NCBI RefSeq assembly: GCF_900129175.1
Contig: NZ_FQUI01000001.1
Coordinates: 1 to 64,000 of the forward strand
DNA from: Marinitoga hydrogenitolerans DSM 16785
Lineage (GTDB): Bacteria > Thermotogota > Thermotogae > Petrotogales > Petrotogaceae
DNA: 64,000 bases
Reading direction: 5' to 3'
The translations under genes and the position numbers were made by a program. Shown piece after piece: positions 18,655 to 27,768 of the stretch. Numbering within the stretch: the stretch's first letter is position 1; every line of letters begins with the position of its first letter. Under the pieces are notes generated by a model that had not been told where the DNA came from, did no database searches, and saw only the letters and a list, made by a program, of their open reading frames with translations.

Positions 18655-19621
18655 TATAATATGGATGAAAGAGTTTTTAAAAGAATCAAATGAAAAAATT
18701 ATAAAAAATATAAAGAATAAAAAGATTCCATTAATAGATGAAAATCAATTAAATAAATTTTATGATTCATTAGAAAAAAAAGAAATTAAAATCATTACTT
18801 ATTTTGATCCAGAATATCCAGAAACATTAAAAAGAATATTTAACCCGCCTTTGGTGTTATATGTTAAAGGAAATACTGATTTATTGAATAAAAAAGGAAT
18901 TGGAATTGTAGGATCAAGGAAATATACATCTTATGGGAAAAATATAGCTTTATCCTTTTCTGAAATATTAGCTAAACAGTATATTATAATTAGCGGAATG
19001 GCTTATGGCATTGATTCCTTTGCACACAAAGGAGCATTAAAAAGCGGAAATACCATTGCTGTTTTGGGAAGCGGAATTGATAAGCCCTATCCCGTTTCAA
19101 ATACAACTTTATATAATGATATATTAAAAAACAATGGTTGTATAATTTCAGAATACGCTCCAGGAACCCCTGCCCAACCTTTTAGATTTCCAGAAAGAAA
19201 CAGAATAATCGTTGGTTTAAGCAATAGTATTATTGTTATTGAAGCAGCTAAAAAAAGCGGATCATTAATAACAGCAAGATTAGCTATTGAATCTGGTATA
19301 GATGTATATGCTGTTCCAGGAGATATAAATAGAAAATCATCTGAGGGAACTAACAATCTTATATTTAATGGTGCTATTCCTATTATTTCCGAAACTCACC
19401 TAAAAGAATTATTCAATATTAATAATAATAAAATTATTAACATTGAAGACCCCTTAGATAAAAAAATTATAGCAGCTATAATAAATGGTTATGAATCATT
19501 TGAAAAAATCATATATTATACTAATGAAAGCCCTTCAATTATATTACAGCGTTTAACAATATTGATAATGGAAGACATTATTTTAGAAGATAATGGAATT
19601 TATTATTACAAAGGGGGATGA
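18641..19621 (+). CDS. dprA: DNA processing protein DprA
   Basis: DprA binds single-stranded DNA during natural transformation and loads RecA. The 326 residues have a short N-terminal region and the Rossmann-fold DprA core: GIGIVGSRKYTSYG, ISGMAYGIDSFAHKGAL, AVLGSGIDKPYP, FRFPERNRIIVGLS, KSGSLITARLAIESG and VYAVPGD. A C-terminal winged helix (about 262-322) follows. Both overlaps (14 bases with DUF1622, four with the lipoprotein) imply coupled translation. Its presence is consistent with competence, but no com genes are in this window. Confidence 0.96.
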   Translation: MVQNSIIWMKEFLKESNEKIIKNIKNKKIPLIDENQLNKFYDSLEKKEIKIITYFDPEYPETLKRIFNPPLVLYVKGNTDLLNKKGIGIVGSRKYTSYGKNIALSFSEILAKQYIIISGMAYGIDSFAHKGALKSGNTIAVLGSGIDKPYPVSNTTLYNDILKNNGCIISEYAPGTPAQPFRFPERNRIIVGLSNSIIVIEAAKKSGSLITARLAIESGIDVYAVPGDINRKSSEGTNNLIFNGAIPIISETHLKELFNINNNKIINIEDPLDKKIIAAIINGYESFEKIIYYTNESPSIILQRLTILIMEDIILEDNGIYYYKGG

Positions 19622-19623
19622 TT

Positions 19624-20670
19624 ATGAGAAAATTACTTTTTCTATTACTCTTCATATCTATAATTTTTATATCGTGTTCAACTCAACCTAAACAAGAACC
19701 ATATGAATATTTTTCATCATCAAATGAAAACTTTACTGAAATTATCGTTGAAGGTAAAGGTATAACTCTTGAAGAGGCCGAAAGTAATGCAAGAGTTCAG
19801 GCTCTTCAGAATATTGTTGGAATGAAAGTTTTTAATCAAACTATAGTTAGAAATTTTAAATTAGTGGATAAAACTATTTTATCAAAAACATATGGATTCA
19901 TAAAAGGCTCTGAAATTTTACAAAAAAATATAAGTGATGGAATATATACCGTTAAAGTAAAATATGAGGTCTCTAAAAATTTAGGTGATGAGGATTTTTT
20001 CTATATTCTCCAACAAATGAAGAAACCAAAAATAGGCGTAAAAATAAAAAATTTTTCTCACTATAAAGATTTAAATAGAATTTCTGAAAATTCTATTGAA
20101 TCAGAATTATCAAAACTGGGTTTTAACTTGTTTGATTCAACAAGAATAAAAGAAATATCCAACAATTTACAACTAGCAAATGAAGGTTTAGATATTTTAA
20201 TTACAGGTCAAATTTCTGCAGAATACTCTGGAAGTTATTATGGTTTAGAAACCGCCAGAAGCAAAATAATTTTAAAAGCTTACTGGACATCTACTGGAAA
20301 ATTAATTGCAAGTATCTCTGATGAATCTGGAGGTTCAGATGTTACTAAATTAACCGCAGTTAAAACTTCTGTAAAAAAAGCTTCTGAAATTGCTGGAGAA
20401 AAACTCGCTAAAAAAATACTCAAAACATGGATGGATTATTTAGCAAATGGATTACCTATAGAGATTGTTGTGCTAGATATTACAAATAAAGAATATGAAA
20501 CTATTACTAATAAAATAAAAACATTATTTAAATTATACTCTTATAATTATTCTAATGGTAAAGCTATTTTCGAAATTGAATCTAACATATTCGCTGATGA
20601 AATTTATAATCTATATTTTAAAGATTATAAACTAATTACTCAAAATATAACGTATTTGGTTATTAAATGA
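19624..20670 (+). CDS. Lipoprotein with FlgT/LPP20-like N-terminal domain
   Basis: The 348-residue product starts MRKLLFLLLFISIIFISCS, a lipoprotein signal with lipobox ending at Cys (FISC), so it is exported and lipidated. Residues about 40-130 (VEGKGITLEEAESNARVQALQNIVGMKV) match the pattern of the FlgT-N/LPP20 domain (GxG, spaced Ala-rich helix). The rest is mixed alpha/beta without recognised motifs. ATG 19618 overlaps dprA, but AAGGGGG touches it; ATG 19624 has six-base spacing. Role unknown; it may belong to the cell envelope or flagellar base, by domain analogy only. Confidence 0.7.
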   Translation: MRKLLFLLLFISIIFISCSTQPKQEPYEYFSSSNENFTEIIVEGKGITLEEAESNARVQALQNIVGMKVFNQTIVRNFKLVDKTILSKTYGFIKGSEILQKNISDGIYTVKVKYEVSKNLGDEDFFYILQQMKKPKIGVKIKNFSHYKDLNRISENSIESELSKLGFNLFDSTRIKEISNNLQLANEGLDILITGQISAEYSGSYYGLETARSKIILKAYWTSTGKLIASISDESGGSDVTKLTAVKTSVKKASEIAGEKLAKKILKTWMDYLANGLPIEIVVLDITNKEYETITNKIKTLFKLYSYNYSNGKAIFEIESNIFADEIYNLYFKDYKLITQNITYLVIK

Positions 20671-20741
20671 ATATTTATAATCATAATTACGAATAAAAAG
20701 AAATAAAAAGCTTAAAATATATATAAAAACTAATAATAGAA

Positions 20742-20770
20742 TAGAAAAATAATAATTTTTGTGTTATAAT
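20742..20770 (+). promoter_or_regulatory. Promoter for the sugar-binding protein gene
   Basis: TAGAAA (20742-20747), 17-base spacer, TATAAT (20765-20770) with extended TGT. A short palindrome TTTGTAACAAA follows at 20774-20784 and could be an operator, though it is only five bases per arm. Confidence 0.65.
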
Positions 20771-20817
20771 TTTTTTGTAACAAATTTTTTATAATAATAT
20801 TTAAGGGAGGGTTTAAG

Positions 20818-22026
20818 ATGAAAAAAGTTGTGGTAGTAGCATTATTAGTATTATTTGCATTTACTTCTATTTTTGCTGCATCAAACAAGATAGTTGTATG
20901 GTGCTCAGAAAAACAAGTTGATTTCATGAAAACTTTTGGAGAGAAATTTACAAGAGATACTGGTATATTAGTTGAAGTACAACAAGTTAACTTTGGTGAT
21001 ATTAAATCAAAATTTTTAACAGCTGCACAAGCTGGTGAAGGTCCTGATGTTATTGTTGGTGCTCATGACTGGGTTGGAGAATTAGTTGAAAATGGTTTAA
21101 TCGATTCAATTCCATTCTCTGCTATTGAAACAGATAAATTCGCACAATCAGGTTTAAACGCTTTCACAGTAAATGGTAAATTATACGGTGTTCCTTATGC
21201 AATTGAAGCTGTTGCTTTATTATACAATAAAGATTATGTTGAGGAAGCTCCTAAAACAATCGAAGATTTAAAAGCTGTTGCTGCTGAATATACAACTGAT
21301 GAAACTTTAGGATTTGTATATGATGCTGGAAATTTCTATTTCTCATATGGCTTTATCGCCGGAAATGGTGGATATGTATTTAAATGGACAAAAGAAAATG
21401 GTTATGACGTAAATAATATTGGTTTAGCAAATGATGGTGCAATTAAAGGTGCTGAATTAATTAAATCTTTCTTTGATGAAGGTTTAATTCCACAAGGTGC
21501 TAATTACGGAACAATGGATTCAATGTTCAAAGATGGTTTAGCTGCTATGATTATCAATGGGCCATGGGCTGTAAAAGACTATATAAACGCTGGTATTGAT
21601 TTTGGCGTATTACCTTTAACAGAACTTGAATTATCAGATGGTCATTTTGGAAAACCATTTGTTGGTGTTCAAGGTTTAATGGTTAATGCAAGAAGCGAAA
21701 ACAAAGCGTTAGCAAAAGAATTTGTAATTAATTACTTAGCTACAAAAGATGGAATATATGAATTCTATTTAGCAGATCCAAGATTACCAGCAAGAACAGA
21801 TGTTGCTAAGATCATTGAAGAAAAAGGCGGACCTGTTCCTAAAGAAATAGTTGATGCTTTTGTAAAAAGTGCTGCTGGCGGAGAACCTATGCCAAATGTT
21901 CCAGAAATGGGATCCGTATGGGGACCAATGGGTGATGCTTTAAGCCAAATTATCAATGGTCAATTAGAACCAGCTCAAGCTTTAAAAGAAGCTGTTGAAA
22001 AAATTAAAACTGCTATTTCTAAGTAA
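20818..22026 (+). CDS. malE: Maltose/maltodextrin-type ABC transporter substrate-binding protein
   Basis: Periplasmic or cell-surface sugar receptor. The signal peptide (residues 1-20, MKKVVVVALLVLFAF...FA) has an AxA-like end but no lipobox Cys. The mature part follows the MalE fold: KIVVWCSEKQ, GPDVIVGAHDWVGELVENGLI, LYGVPYAIEAVALLYNKD, AAMIINGPWAVKDY and a C-terminal SAAGGEPMPNVPEMGSVW substrate-cleft segment. 402 aa is standard. It has its own promoter and terminator, and no MalF/MalG permease or ATPase genes adjoin it. A GH31 glucosidase lies 3.5 kb away on the other strand. Maltodextrin is the likely ligand by similarity. Confidence 0.9.
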   Translation: MKKVVVVALLVLFAFTSIFAASNKIVVWCSEKQVDFMKTFGEKFTRDTGILVEVQQVNFGDIKSKFLTAAQAGEGPDVIVGAHDWVGELVENGLIDSIPFSAIETDKFAQSGLNAFTVNGKLYGVPYAIEAVALLYNKDYVEEAPKTIEDLKAVAAEYTTDETLGFVYDAGNFYFSYGFIAGNGGYVFKWTKENGYDVNNIGLANDGAIKGAELIKSFFDEGLIPQGANYGTMDSMFKDGLAAMIINGPWAVKDYINAGIDFGVLPLTELELSDGHFGKPFVGVQGLMVNARSENKALAKEFVINYLATKDGIYEFYLADPRLPARTDVAKIIEEKGGPVPKEIVDAFVKSAAGGEPMPNVPEMGSVWGPMGDALSQIINGQLEPAQALKEAVEKIKTAISK

Positions 22027-22034
22027 TAACAATT

Positions 22035-22066
22035 AAAATAGCCAGACATTAAAGTCTGGCTATTTT
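22035..22066. terminator. Bidirectional terminator after malE
   Basis: 13-bp stem AAAATAGCCAGAC / GTCTGGCTATTTT with a six-base loop; it overlaps the 3' end of the opposing MBL gene. Confidence 0.9.
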
Positions 22067-22881
22067 TTTATCTTCAACCCATCAAATGCTGCGATTATAT
22101 TATGTTTATCATATATTTTTTCCAATTCTGTATGTTCAGGATTATGCAAATGTGAAAAGTGTGTAACTACAATCTTCGACTTATCATCAATAATGCCTTC
22201 TTTTTGTAATATTTCTTTTGTTTCTAATACTTCTTCATAACCCATATGAAACTCATACTTTTTATTAAACCCCATTGTCGCATCTAAAATTACAATATCT
22301 AAGTATTTTATTTCATTTTTTATATATTCAATACTTTCTGCCAAAAATTTCCCCGAATCAACGCCATATAGCATTTTTACACCATCTTTTTCAACGATAT
22401 AATTTAAAGGTGTTTCGTCATATCCTGGTGTATGCTTTGCTTTTAATGTGTAAACTATATACCCATTCAAATGTAAAGAAACAAATGGAGTAACGGACAT
22501 TAAACTAATTTTAGGAAGATCTACCTTTTCTTTAATTACTGCTCCTAATCTATCAGGAACAATTAAGTCAATATGAGGTAACAAATCAAATGTCCCAGAA
22601 AAAATTGGATTTCTATACTCAAAATTTTTAAAAAAAAGATGATCCGAATGCCCATGAGTTATCAAAATATGTTTTATATCTGATAACTCCATACCAAATC
22701 GATTCACAGAAGAGAGAATATCCGGTCCAAAGTCAATTAATATTTCATTATCAATCAATAGTGATGACCTTAATCTAATGCTTTTCTTTCCCTCTTCTCT
22801 AGCTTTTTGACAATTTTCACATGAACAAAAAGGATTTGGAAATCCTTCAGATGCTGCTGTTCCTAAAAATAAAAGTTCCAT
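22060..22881 (-). CDS. MBL-fold metallohydrolase, PhnP-like
   Basis: The 273-residue protein begins with FLGTAASEG, followed by a Cys cluster (FCSCENCQKAREE) typical of PhnP-type phosphodiesterases, where it holds a structural zinc. The metallo-beta-lactamase motif THGHSDHL supplies metal ligands; further candidates are DATMGF, HMGYEE and VTHFSHLH. PhnP cleaves cyclic ribose phosphates in phosphonate breakdown, but no phn genes are nearby, so the substrate is uncertain; PqqB-like or RNase-Z-like relatives are alternatives. Transcribed alone from an extended -10 promoter. Confidence 0.88.
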   Translation of the reverse strand: MELLFLGTAASEGFPNPFCSCENCQKAREEGKKSIRLRSSLLIDNEILIDFGPDILSSVNRFGMELSDIKHILITHGHSDHLFFKNFEYRNPIFSGTFDLLPHIDLIVPDRLGAVIKEKVDLPKISLMSVTPFVSLHLNGYIVYTLKAKHTPGYDETPLNYIVEKDGVKMLYGVDSGKFLAESIEYIKNEIKYLDIVILDATMGFNKKYEFHMGYEEVLETKEILQKEGIIDDKSKIVVTHFSHLHNPEHTELEKIYDKHNIIAAFDGLKIKK

Positions 22882-22914
22882 ACCTTTTCCCCCTCAAATA
22901 GTTGATTTTTCTTA

Positions 22915-22944
22915 ATTATACCATATATTTTCATATTGTATCAA
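22915..22944 (-). promoter_or_regulatory. Promoter of the MBL hydrolase gene
   Basis: On the minus strand TTGATA (22939-22944), 18-base spacer, TATAAT (22915-22920) preceded by TGG, an extended -10. Confidence 0.65.
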
Positions 22945-23062
22945 ATGTAATATTTAACTTTTTAACAAATATTTATTTTTCTTTTTTTATAAAAAAAATG
23001 TTTTTGATAAAATTCCTGTGATAAAATTAAGGTGTAGATATTATAATTTTTGGAGGTGAACT

Positions 23063-23611
23063 ATGAAGATTGCTGTGATAAGTGATACACACGGCTCTTT
23101 ATTTTATTTAAAAAGAGCTAATAAATATTTAAGCGAGGTTGACAGAGTAATCCATCTTGGAGATTATTTATACCATGGACCAAGAAATCCTTTACCAAAT
23201 GGTTATAACCCTATGGAATTATCAAATATTTTGAAAAACTTTAAAAAAAGAACCTTTATAACAGGTAATTGTGATTCTCCCATAGACTTAAAATTATTAA
23301 ACATTCCAGAAACCACACCTTATGCTGTTGAAAGTTATGGATCATATAATTTTTTCTTCACTCATGGTTGGGATCCTAATTTAGATGATTCTATTTTATT
23401 AGCAAAAAAATTTAAATGTCAATATCTTATACATGGTCATACACATATTTCCAAATTTGAAAAAAAAGAAGATTTAATAATAATAAATCCGGGAAGTGTT
23501 TCTATTCCAAAAGAAAATACTCCTCATAGTATCTTAATAATTGAAATTAATGGTAATATCCACTTTAGTTTCATTGATATTATAAATGATGAAGTTTATA
23601 TGGAATATTGA
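23063..23611 (+). CDS. yfcE: YfcE/MJ0936-type metallophosphoesterase
   Basis: The 182-residue calcineurin-like phosphodiesterase has all metal-ligand motifs in order: ISDTHGS (Asp-x-His), HLGDYLYHGP, TGNCDSP, FTHGWDP and HGHTHIS. PGSVSIPKE near the C-terminus is typical of YfcE. E. coli YfcE hydrolyses bis-p-nitrophenyl phosphate; its natural substrate is unclear. ATG follows GGAGGTGAAC. The next gene has its own promoter starting ten bases after this stop, so the two are independent. Confidence 0.9.
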   Translation: MKIAVISDTHGSLFYLKRANKYLSEVDRVIHLGDYLYHGPRNPLPNGYNPMELSNILKNFKKRTFITGNCDSPIDLKLLNIPETTPYAVESYGSYNFFFTHGWDPNLDDSILLAKKFKCQYLIHGHTHISKFEKKEDLIIINPGSVSIPKENTPHSILIIEINGNIHFSFIDIINDEVYMEY

Positions 23612-23620
23612 ATATGATTT

Positions 23621-23649
23621 TTGCATATTTATGTAAAAAGTGGTATAAT
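23621..23649 (+). promoter_or_regulatory. Promoter of the 5'-nucleotidase gene
   Basis: TTGCAT (23621-23626), 17-base spacer, TATAAT (23644-23649) with extended TGG. Transcription would begin near 23656, which excludes an in-frame start at 23621. Confidence 0.8.
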
Positions 23650-23683
23650 TAATTCACCAAAATTTAAAACAGGGGGTGTAAGA

Positions 23684-25465
23684 ATGAAAAGATTTTTTAT
23701 TTTATTTAGTATTTTACTTATTGGTTTATTGATTTTTGCAGAGCAAATGAGCCTCGTAATTCTTCACACAAGCGATCTACACGGTAACATTTTCCCAGTA
23801 AATTACGCTACAAACAAACCGTATTATGTTGGTTTAGGTAGAGTTGCAACATTTTATAAAATGGAAAAAGCAAAAAACCCTAATGTCTTGTTAATCGACA
23901 CTGGTGATTTAATTCAAGGAACTCCACTTGAATATTATCATGCAAGAATCGATAATAGCCCTATCGATCCAATGGTTAAAGTTATGAATCACTTAGGATA
24001 TAGTGCTTCAATTATAGGTAATCATGAATTTAATTATGGTATGAAGGTATTAAACAAAGCTGTATCTGAAGCAAATTTCCCTTTCTTAAGTGCAAATATA
24101 GTGAATAGAGATACAGGAAAGCCTATATTCAAACCATATACTGTGTTCGATTATAAAGGAATAAAAATCGGAATATTGGGCCTAACTACAAAATACATTC
24201 CAAATTGGGAAGATCCAAAAAATATTAGAAATTTAGACTTTTATGATCCTGTTGATGTTGCAATGAAATATGTGAAAATACTAAGAGAACAAGAAAAAGT
24301 TGATGTTTTAATAGTCGGTTACCACGGAGGATTCGAAAGAGATTTAAACACAGGAGAACCTACAGAAGAATTAACAGGTGAAAATGAAGGCTATAGATTA
24401 TTAACTGAAGTTCCTGGAATTGACGCCATAGTAACGGGTCATCAACACAGATCAATTGCTGGAGTATATAATAACATAGCTGTTACGATGCCAAGTAGCT
24501 GGGGAAAAAAGGTTGGAAGAATTGAATTAACACTTGATAATTCTGACGGTAAATGGAAAGTCGTTTCACGAAAAGCCGAATTATTAGATTCAAAAACTGT
24601 AAAATCTGATCAAGAAGTTTTAAATTTAGTTCAAGATTATGAAGATAAAGTTCAAAAATGGCTAGATCAACCTGTTGGAACAGCTAAAGGAGATTTCTAT
24701 GTATATGATCCATTAAAAGTAAGATTAGCTGATCATCCATTAATTGAATTTGTTAATAAAGTTCAACAAACATATTCTGGTGTAAAAATTTCTTCAACTG
24801 CTTTATTTAATAATGATATTAAAGGCTGGAAATCTGGTCCTATTAAACTAAGAGATATTAACGGAGTTTATATTTATCCAAATACATTAAAAGTATTAAA
24901 AGTAACTGGAAAAGACATAAAAGACGCTATTGAAAAGAGTGCAGATTATTTTGTATATAATGATGGAAAAGTTGATGTGAATAAATCATGGGTAGATCCT
25001 AAACCAAGACATTACAATTACGATATGTGGGAAGGAATAAATTATATTATTGATGTTTCTAAACCTGTTGGTGAAAGAGTTGTTTGGTTAGAATATGAAG
25101 GGAAACCTGTAGAGATGGATAAAGAATATGAAATTGTACTAAATAATTACAGAGCTGGCGGCGGCGGTGGTTATTCAATGTTTGCTGGAAAACCTGTCGT
25201 AAAAGAAGTTATGATGGAAGTTTCTGAATTAATGGCTGATTATATTATGGAACACAAAACAATTGAAGCTAAAGTTGATAATAATTGGTATGTAGCAACA
25301 GATGTTATGTATAATGTGAAATCAGGAGATACATTATTTAAACTTGGTAGAATGTATAATGTAAATCCTTATGCTATTGCAAAATGGAATAACATTAAAA
25401 ATCCAAATTTAATTTTTGTTGGACAAAAATTAGTAATTTATAAACCTGTAATTTCTGATAATTAA
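23684..25465 (+). CDS. Secreted 5'-nucleotidase/2',3'-cyclic phosphodiesterase with C-terminal LysM
   Basis: UshA-type enzyme, 593 aa, releasing nucleosides and phosphate outside the cytoplasm. A signal peptide (1-20) precedes the metallophosphatase domain: LHTSDLHGN, LLIDTGDLIQGTP, IIGNHEFNYG, YHGG and VTGHQHRS. The 5'-nucleotidase C-terminal domain (about 330-530) carries LADHPLIEFVN and YRAGGGGGYSMFAG. The last 45 residues are a LysM domain (YNVKSGDTLFKLGRMYNVN...GQKLVIY), which binds peptidoglycan, so the enzyme is probably wall-anchored. ATG 23684 follows AGGGGGTG. An upstream in-frame start at 23621 is excluded because the promoter lies there. Confidence 0.94.
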   Translation: MKRFFILFSILLIGLLIFAEQMSLVILHTSDLHGNIFPVNYATNKPYYVGLGRVATFYKMEKAKNPNVLLIDTGDLIQGTPLEYYHARIDNSPIDPMVKVMNHLGYSASIIGNHEFNYGMKVLNKAVSEANFPFLSANIVNRDTGKPIFKPYTVFDYKGIKIGILGLTTKYIPNWEDPKNIRNLDFYDPVDVAMKYVKILREQEKVDVLIVGYHGGFERDLNTGEPTEELTGENEGYRLLTEVPGIDAIVTGHQHRSIAGVYNNIAVTMPSSWGKKVGRIELTLDNSDGKWKVVSRKAELLDSKTVKSDQEVLNLVQDYEDKVQKWLDQPVGTAKGDFYVYDPLKVRLADHPLIEFVNKVQQTYSGVKISSTALFNNDIKGWKSGPIKLRDINGVYIYPNTLKVLKVTGKDIKDAIEKSADYFVYNDGKVDVNKSWVDPKPRHYNYDMWEGINYIIDVSKPVGERVVWLEYEGKPVEMDKEYEIVLNNYRAGGGGGYSMFAGKPVVKEVMMEVSELMADYIMEHKTIEAKVDNNWYVATDVMYNVKSGDTLFKLGRMYNVNPYAIAKWNNIKNPNLIFVGQKLVIYKPVISDN

Positions 25466-25475
25466 GTTTAAAAAT

Positions 25476-25498
25476 GCCCCCTAACAATTAAAGGGGGC
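25476..25498. terminator. Intrinsic terminator after the 5'-nucleotidase
   Basis: GCCCCCT / AGGGGGC stem, nine-base loop, then TTTTGTTTT; the A-rich left side also suits the opposing gene. Confidence 0.88.
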
Positions 25499-25509
25499 TT
25501 TTGTTTTAA

Positions 25510-27684
25510 TTATAATTCAATTATTTTATTTATTTTACTACCTTTTTCATCATAAATCTCAAATTTTATTTTTTCAATACTTGAAATAAAATCTTCATTT
25601 TCATCTTTTTTTATTTCAAATTCATAATCATTATTATTTTTTACAACCTTAATTTTTATTTTTGTATATTTTCCATCTTTATAATTATATGTATCCCCAT
25701 CATCTTCAAAATATTCAAATTCTGCTTTGTCTGTTACTAAACCTATAATTGTCAATTCTTTTATGTTTTTTTCATTAACATAGTTTATATTTTCTTCATT
25801 TAAAGCTATTAATGTATTTTCTTTTATAAAAATAGGAATCTCATTCAAATTTGATTCTACAAAATAATCTCCGGAATCATATACCTTAATCTCTCTGTCC
25901 TCCACCTTTGAAGCTTTCCAATATAACCATTTAACTTCAGGTAAATGAACAAACCTTCCTCTTGCATTAGGCTTAATAATAGGTGCTGCCATTATAGAAT
26001 CTCCTACCATAAATTGATCTTCAATATTTTTTGATGTTTCATCATCAAAATGAAAAAATATTGGTGAGATAAATGGTTTTAATTTTTCCACAGAGCTAAA
26101 AAACTCGGAATACAAATATGGTATTAGCGCATATCTTAACTTTATAGTATTTTTCATTATTTCTTCTATATAATTATCAAATGCCCATGGTTCCTGTTGT
26201 CTTGTTCCAATGGCAGAATGATTTCTATATAATGGCGAAAACACCCCTAATTGCATCCATCTTATAATTAATTCTGGCGAAGCATTTGCTCCAAAACCTC
26301 CTATATCAGCACCGGTATAGAAAAATCCCGCCATATTAAGAGACATGAGCATTTGTATATTCACAATCATATGTTCCCACCATGACATATTATCCCCCAT
26401 CCATATCGTTGCAATTCTATGATGTCCTGAATAACTACTCCTTGATAATAACAAATATCTTTTATTTGATATATATTTATTAAATCCATCTTCTACTGTT
26501 GCCTTTGTCATATAATATCCATATAAATTGTGAAGTTCATCATTTGTATACTTTCCATATGGTGTTTCATGATAAAAACTCTCATAATATTCCCTTTTAT
26601 TTGATAAATTCACCGCTTCATCTTTAATCATAAAAAATTCCAACCCAATTTCTTTTTCTTTCAATTTTTCTATTTTTTCAAAATATTCATTTAAATTATC
26701 CGGAACAAAGAATATAGATGGTTCATTCATATCATTCCAAAAACCCGTAATTCCCATTTCAAAAAAACGTTTATACTTTTCTCCCCACCATTTTCTTACT
26801 TCTGGATTTAAAAAATCAGGAAAATGTGTATATCCCGGCCAAACTGTCGCAACAAAGTTTTCACCTTTTTTATCTTTACAAAAATAATTATTTTTAACTC
26901 CTTCATCATATATTTCATAACCTTTTTCTATTTTAACACCAGGATCTAAAATAGGGATAAGATGGAAACCGTTTGCGTGAATTTCAGAAACAAATGTTTT
27001 AAAATCTGGAAATTTATCTTCATCTACAGTAAATACCTTATAATCTTTCATATAATCAATATCCATATATATTGCATCACATGGAATTTCTTTTTTTCTA
27101 AAATTTTCAGAAATCTCTTTAATAGTTTTTGCATCAGGATAACTCCATCTACATTGTTGATAGCCAAATGCCCATTTTGGCGGAATATATGGCGTTCCTG
27201 TCAACTTTAAATATTCTTGAATTATTTCTAAATTATTTTTTGAATTAAAAATATATAAATCAAAATCTTTTGAATGTACAGTTATTATCATTTTGCTAAA
27301 TTTGGTATAACCTATATCAAAAATAATTTCAGATGGATAATCAATAAAAAATCCAAATTTTTCTGAAACAATTAAAAACGGATGAGAACCATATAATGAT
27401 TCTTTTTCTGGGGTATGTAAGGGGTCATCCGTAGCGTATAATTTATATCTTTTACCTCTTTTATTTAATCCCCCAAGCGTTTGACCTAATCCATATACTC
27501 TGTCTTTATCCTCTAATTTAAATGTCAAAATAGTTTTGTCACTTAAAACATTAATTTCAAAAAATTCAATTGTACTAGTTTTATTAAAAACCAGCAAATT
27601 CTTTTCTATAACAGTTGCTTCTGTTTCAAATGGTTTTCCAAACCTATATAGCGTTGTAAAATTCAGTAATTCAACTTTTTTCAT
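25510..27684 (-). CDS. GH31 alpha-glucosidase
   Basis: Family GH31 enzyme of 724 residues without a signal peptide, so cytoplasmic. It has the N-terminal beta-sandwich (VYGLGQTLGGLNKRGKRYKLY), the (beta/alpha)8 barrel with YQQCRWSY and DAIYMDIDYMKDYKVFTVD, the catalytic nucleophile D318 in GFWNDMNEPS, and the acid/base Asp in WMGDNMSWWEHM. YTGADIGGFG, RNHSAIGTRQQEPW and a C-terminal sandwich domain complete it. Typical substrates are alpha-1,4 or alpha-1,6 gluco-oligosaccharides; alpha-xylosidase cannot be fully excluded. Ribosome site AAAGGAG. An 84-base gap to the upstream DUF5693-like gene may allow separate transcription. Confidence 0.94.
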   Translation of the reverse strand: MKKVELLNFTTLYRFGKPFETEATVIEKNLLVFNKTSTIEFFEINVLSDKTILTFKLEDKDRVYGLGQTLGGLNKRGKRYKLYATDDPLHTPEKESLYGSHPFLIVSEKFGFFIDYPSEIIFDIGYTKFSKMIITVHSKDFDLYIFNSKNNLEIIQEYLKLTGTPYIPPKWAFGYQQCRWSYPDAKTIKEISENFRKKEIPCDAIYMDIDYMKDYKVFTVDEDKFPDFKTFVSEIHANGFHLIPILDPGVKIEKGYEIYDEGVKNNYFCKDKKGENFVATVWPGYTHFPDFLNPEVRKWWGEKYKRFFEMGITGFWNDMNEPSIFFVPDNLNEYFEKIEKLKEKEIGLEFFMIKDEAVNLSNKREYYESFYHETPYGKYTNDELHNLYGYYMTKATVEDGFNKYISNKRYLLLSRSSYSGHHRIATIWMGDNMSWWEHMIVNIQMLMSLNMAGFFYTGADIGGFGANASPELIIRWMQLGVFSPLYRNHSAIGTRQQEPWAFDNYIEEIMKNTIKLRYALIPYLYSEFFSSVEKLKPFISPIFFHFDDETSKNIEDQFMVGDSIMAAPIIKPNARGRFVHLPEVKWLYWKASKVEDREIKVYDSGDYFVESNLNEIPIFIKENTLIALNEENINYVNEKNIKELTIIGLVTDKAEFEYFEDDGDTYNYKDGKYTKIKIKVVKNNNDYEFEIKKDENEDFISSIEKIKFEIYDEKGSKINKIIEL

Positions 27685-27768
27685 ATGTATTCTCCTTTCT
27701 TTAAATTTATAGAATTCTATTTACATAAAGAAAATTCCATTATTATTTCCAATATCAACAGTCTAAAT

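Noticed and set aside
20774-20784. TTTGTAACAAA palindrome as an operator of malE
   Set aside because: Arms of only five bases in very AT-rich DNA; too likely by chance to list as a feature in its own right.
23621-23683. In-frame N-terminal extension of the 5'-nucleotidase
   Set aside because: It overlaps a near-consensus promoter, and the signal peptide and ribosome site both point to ATG 23684.
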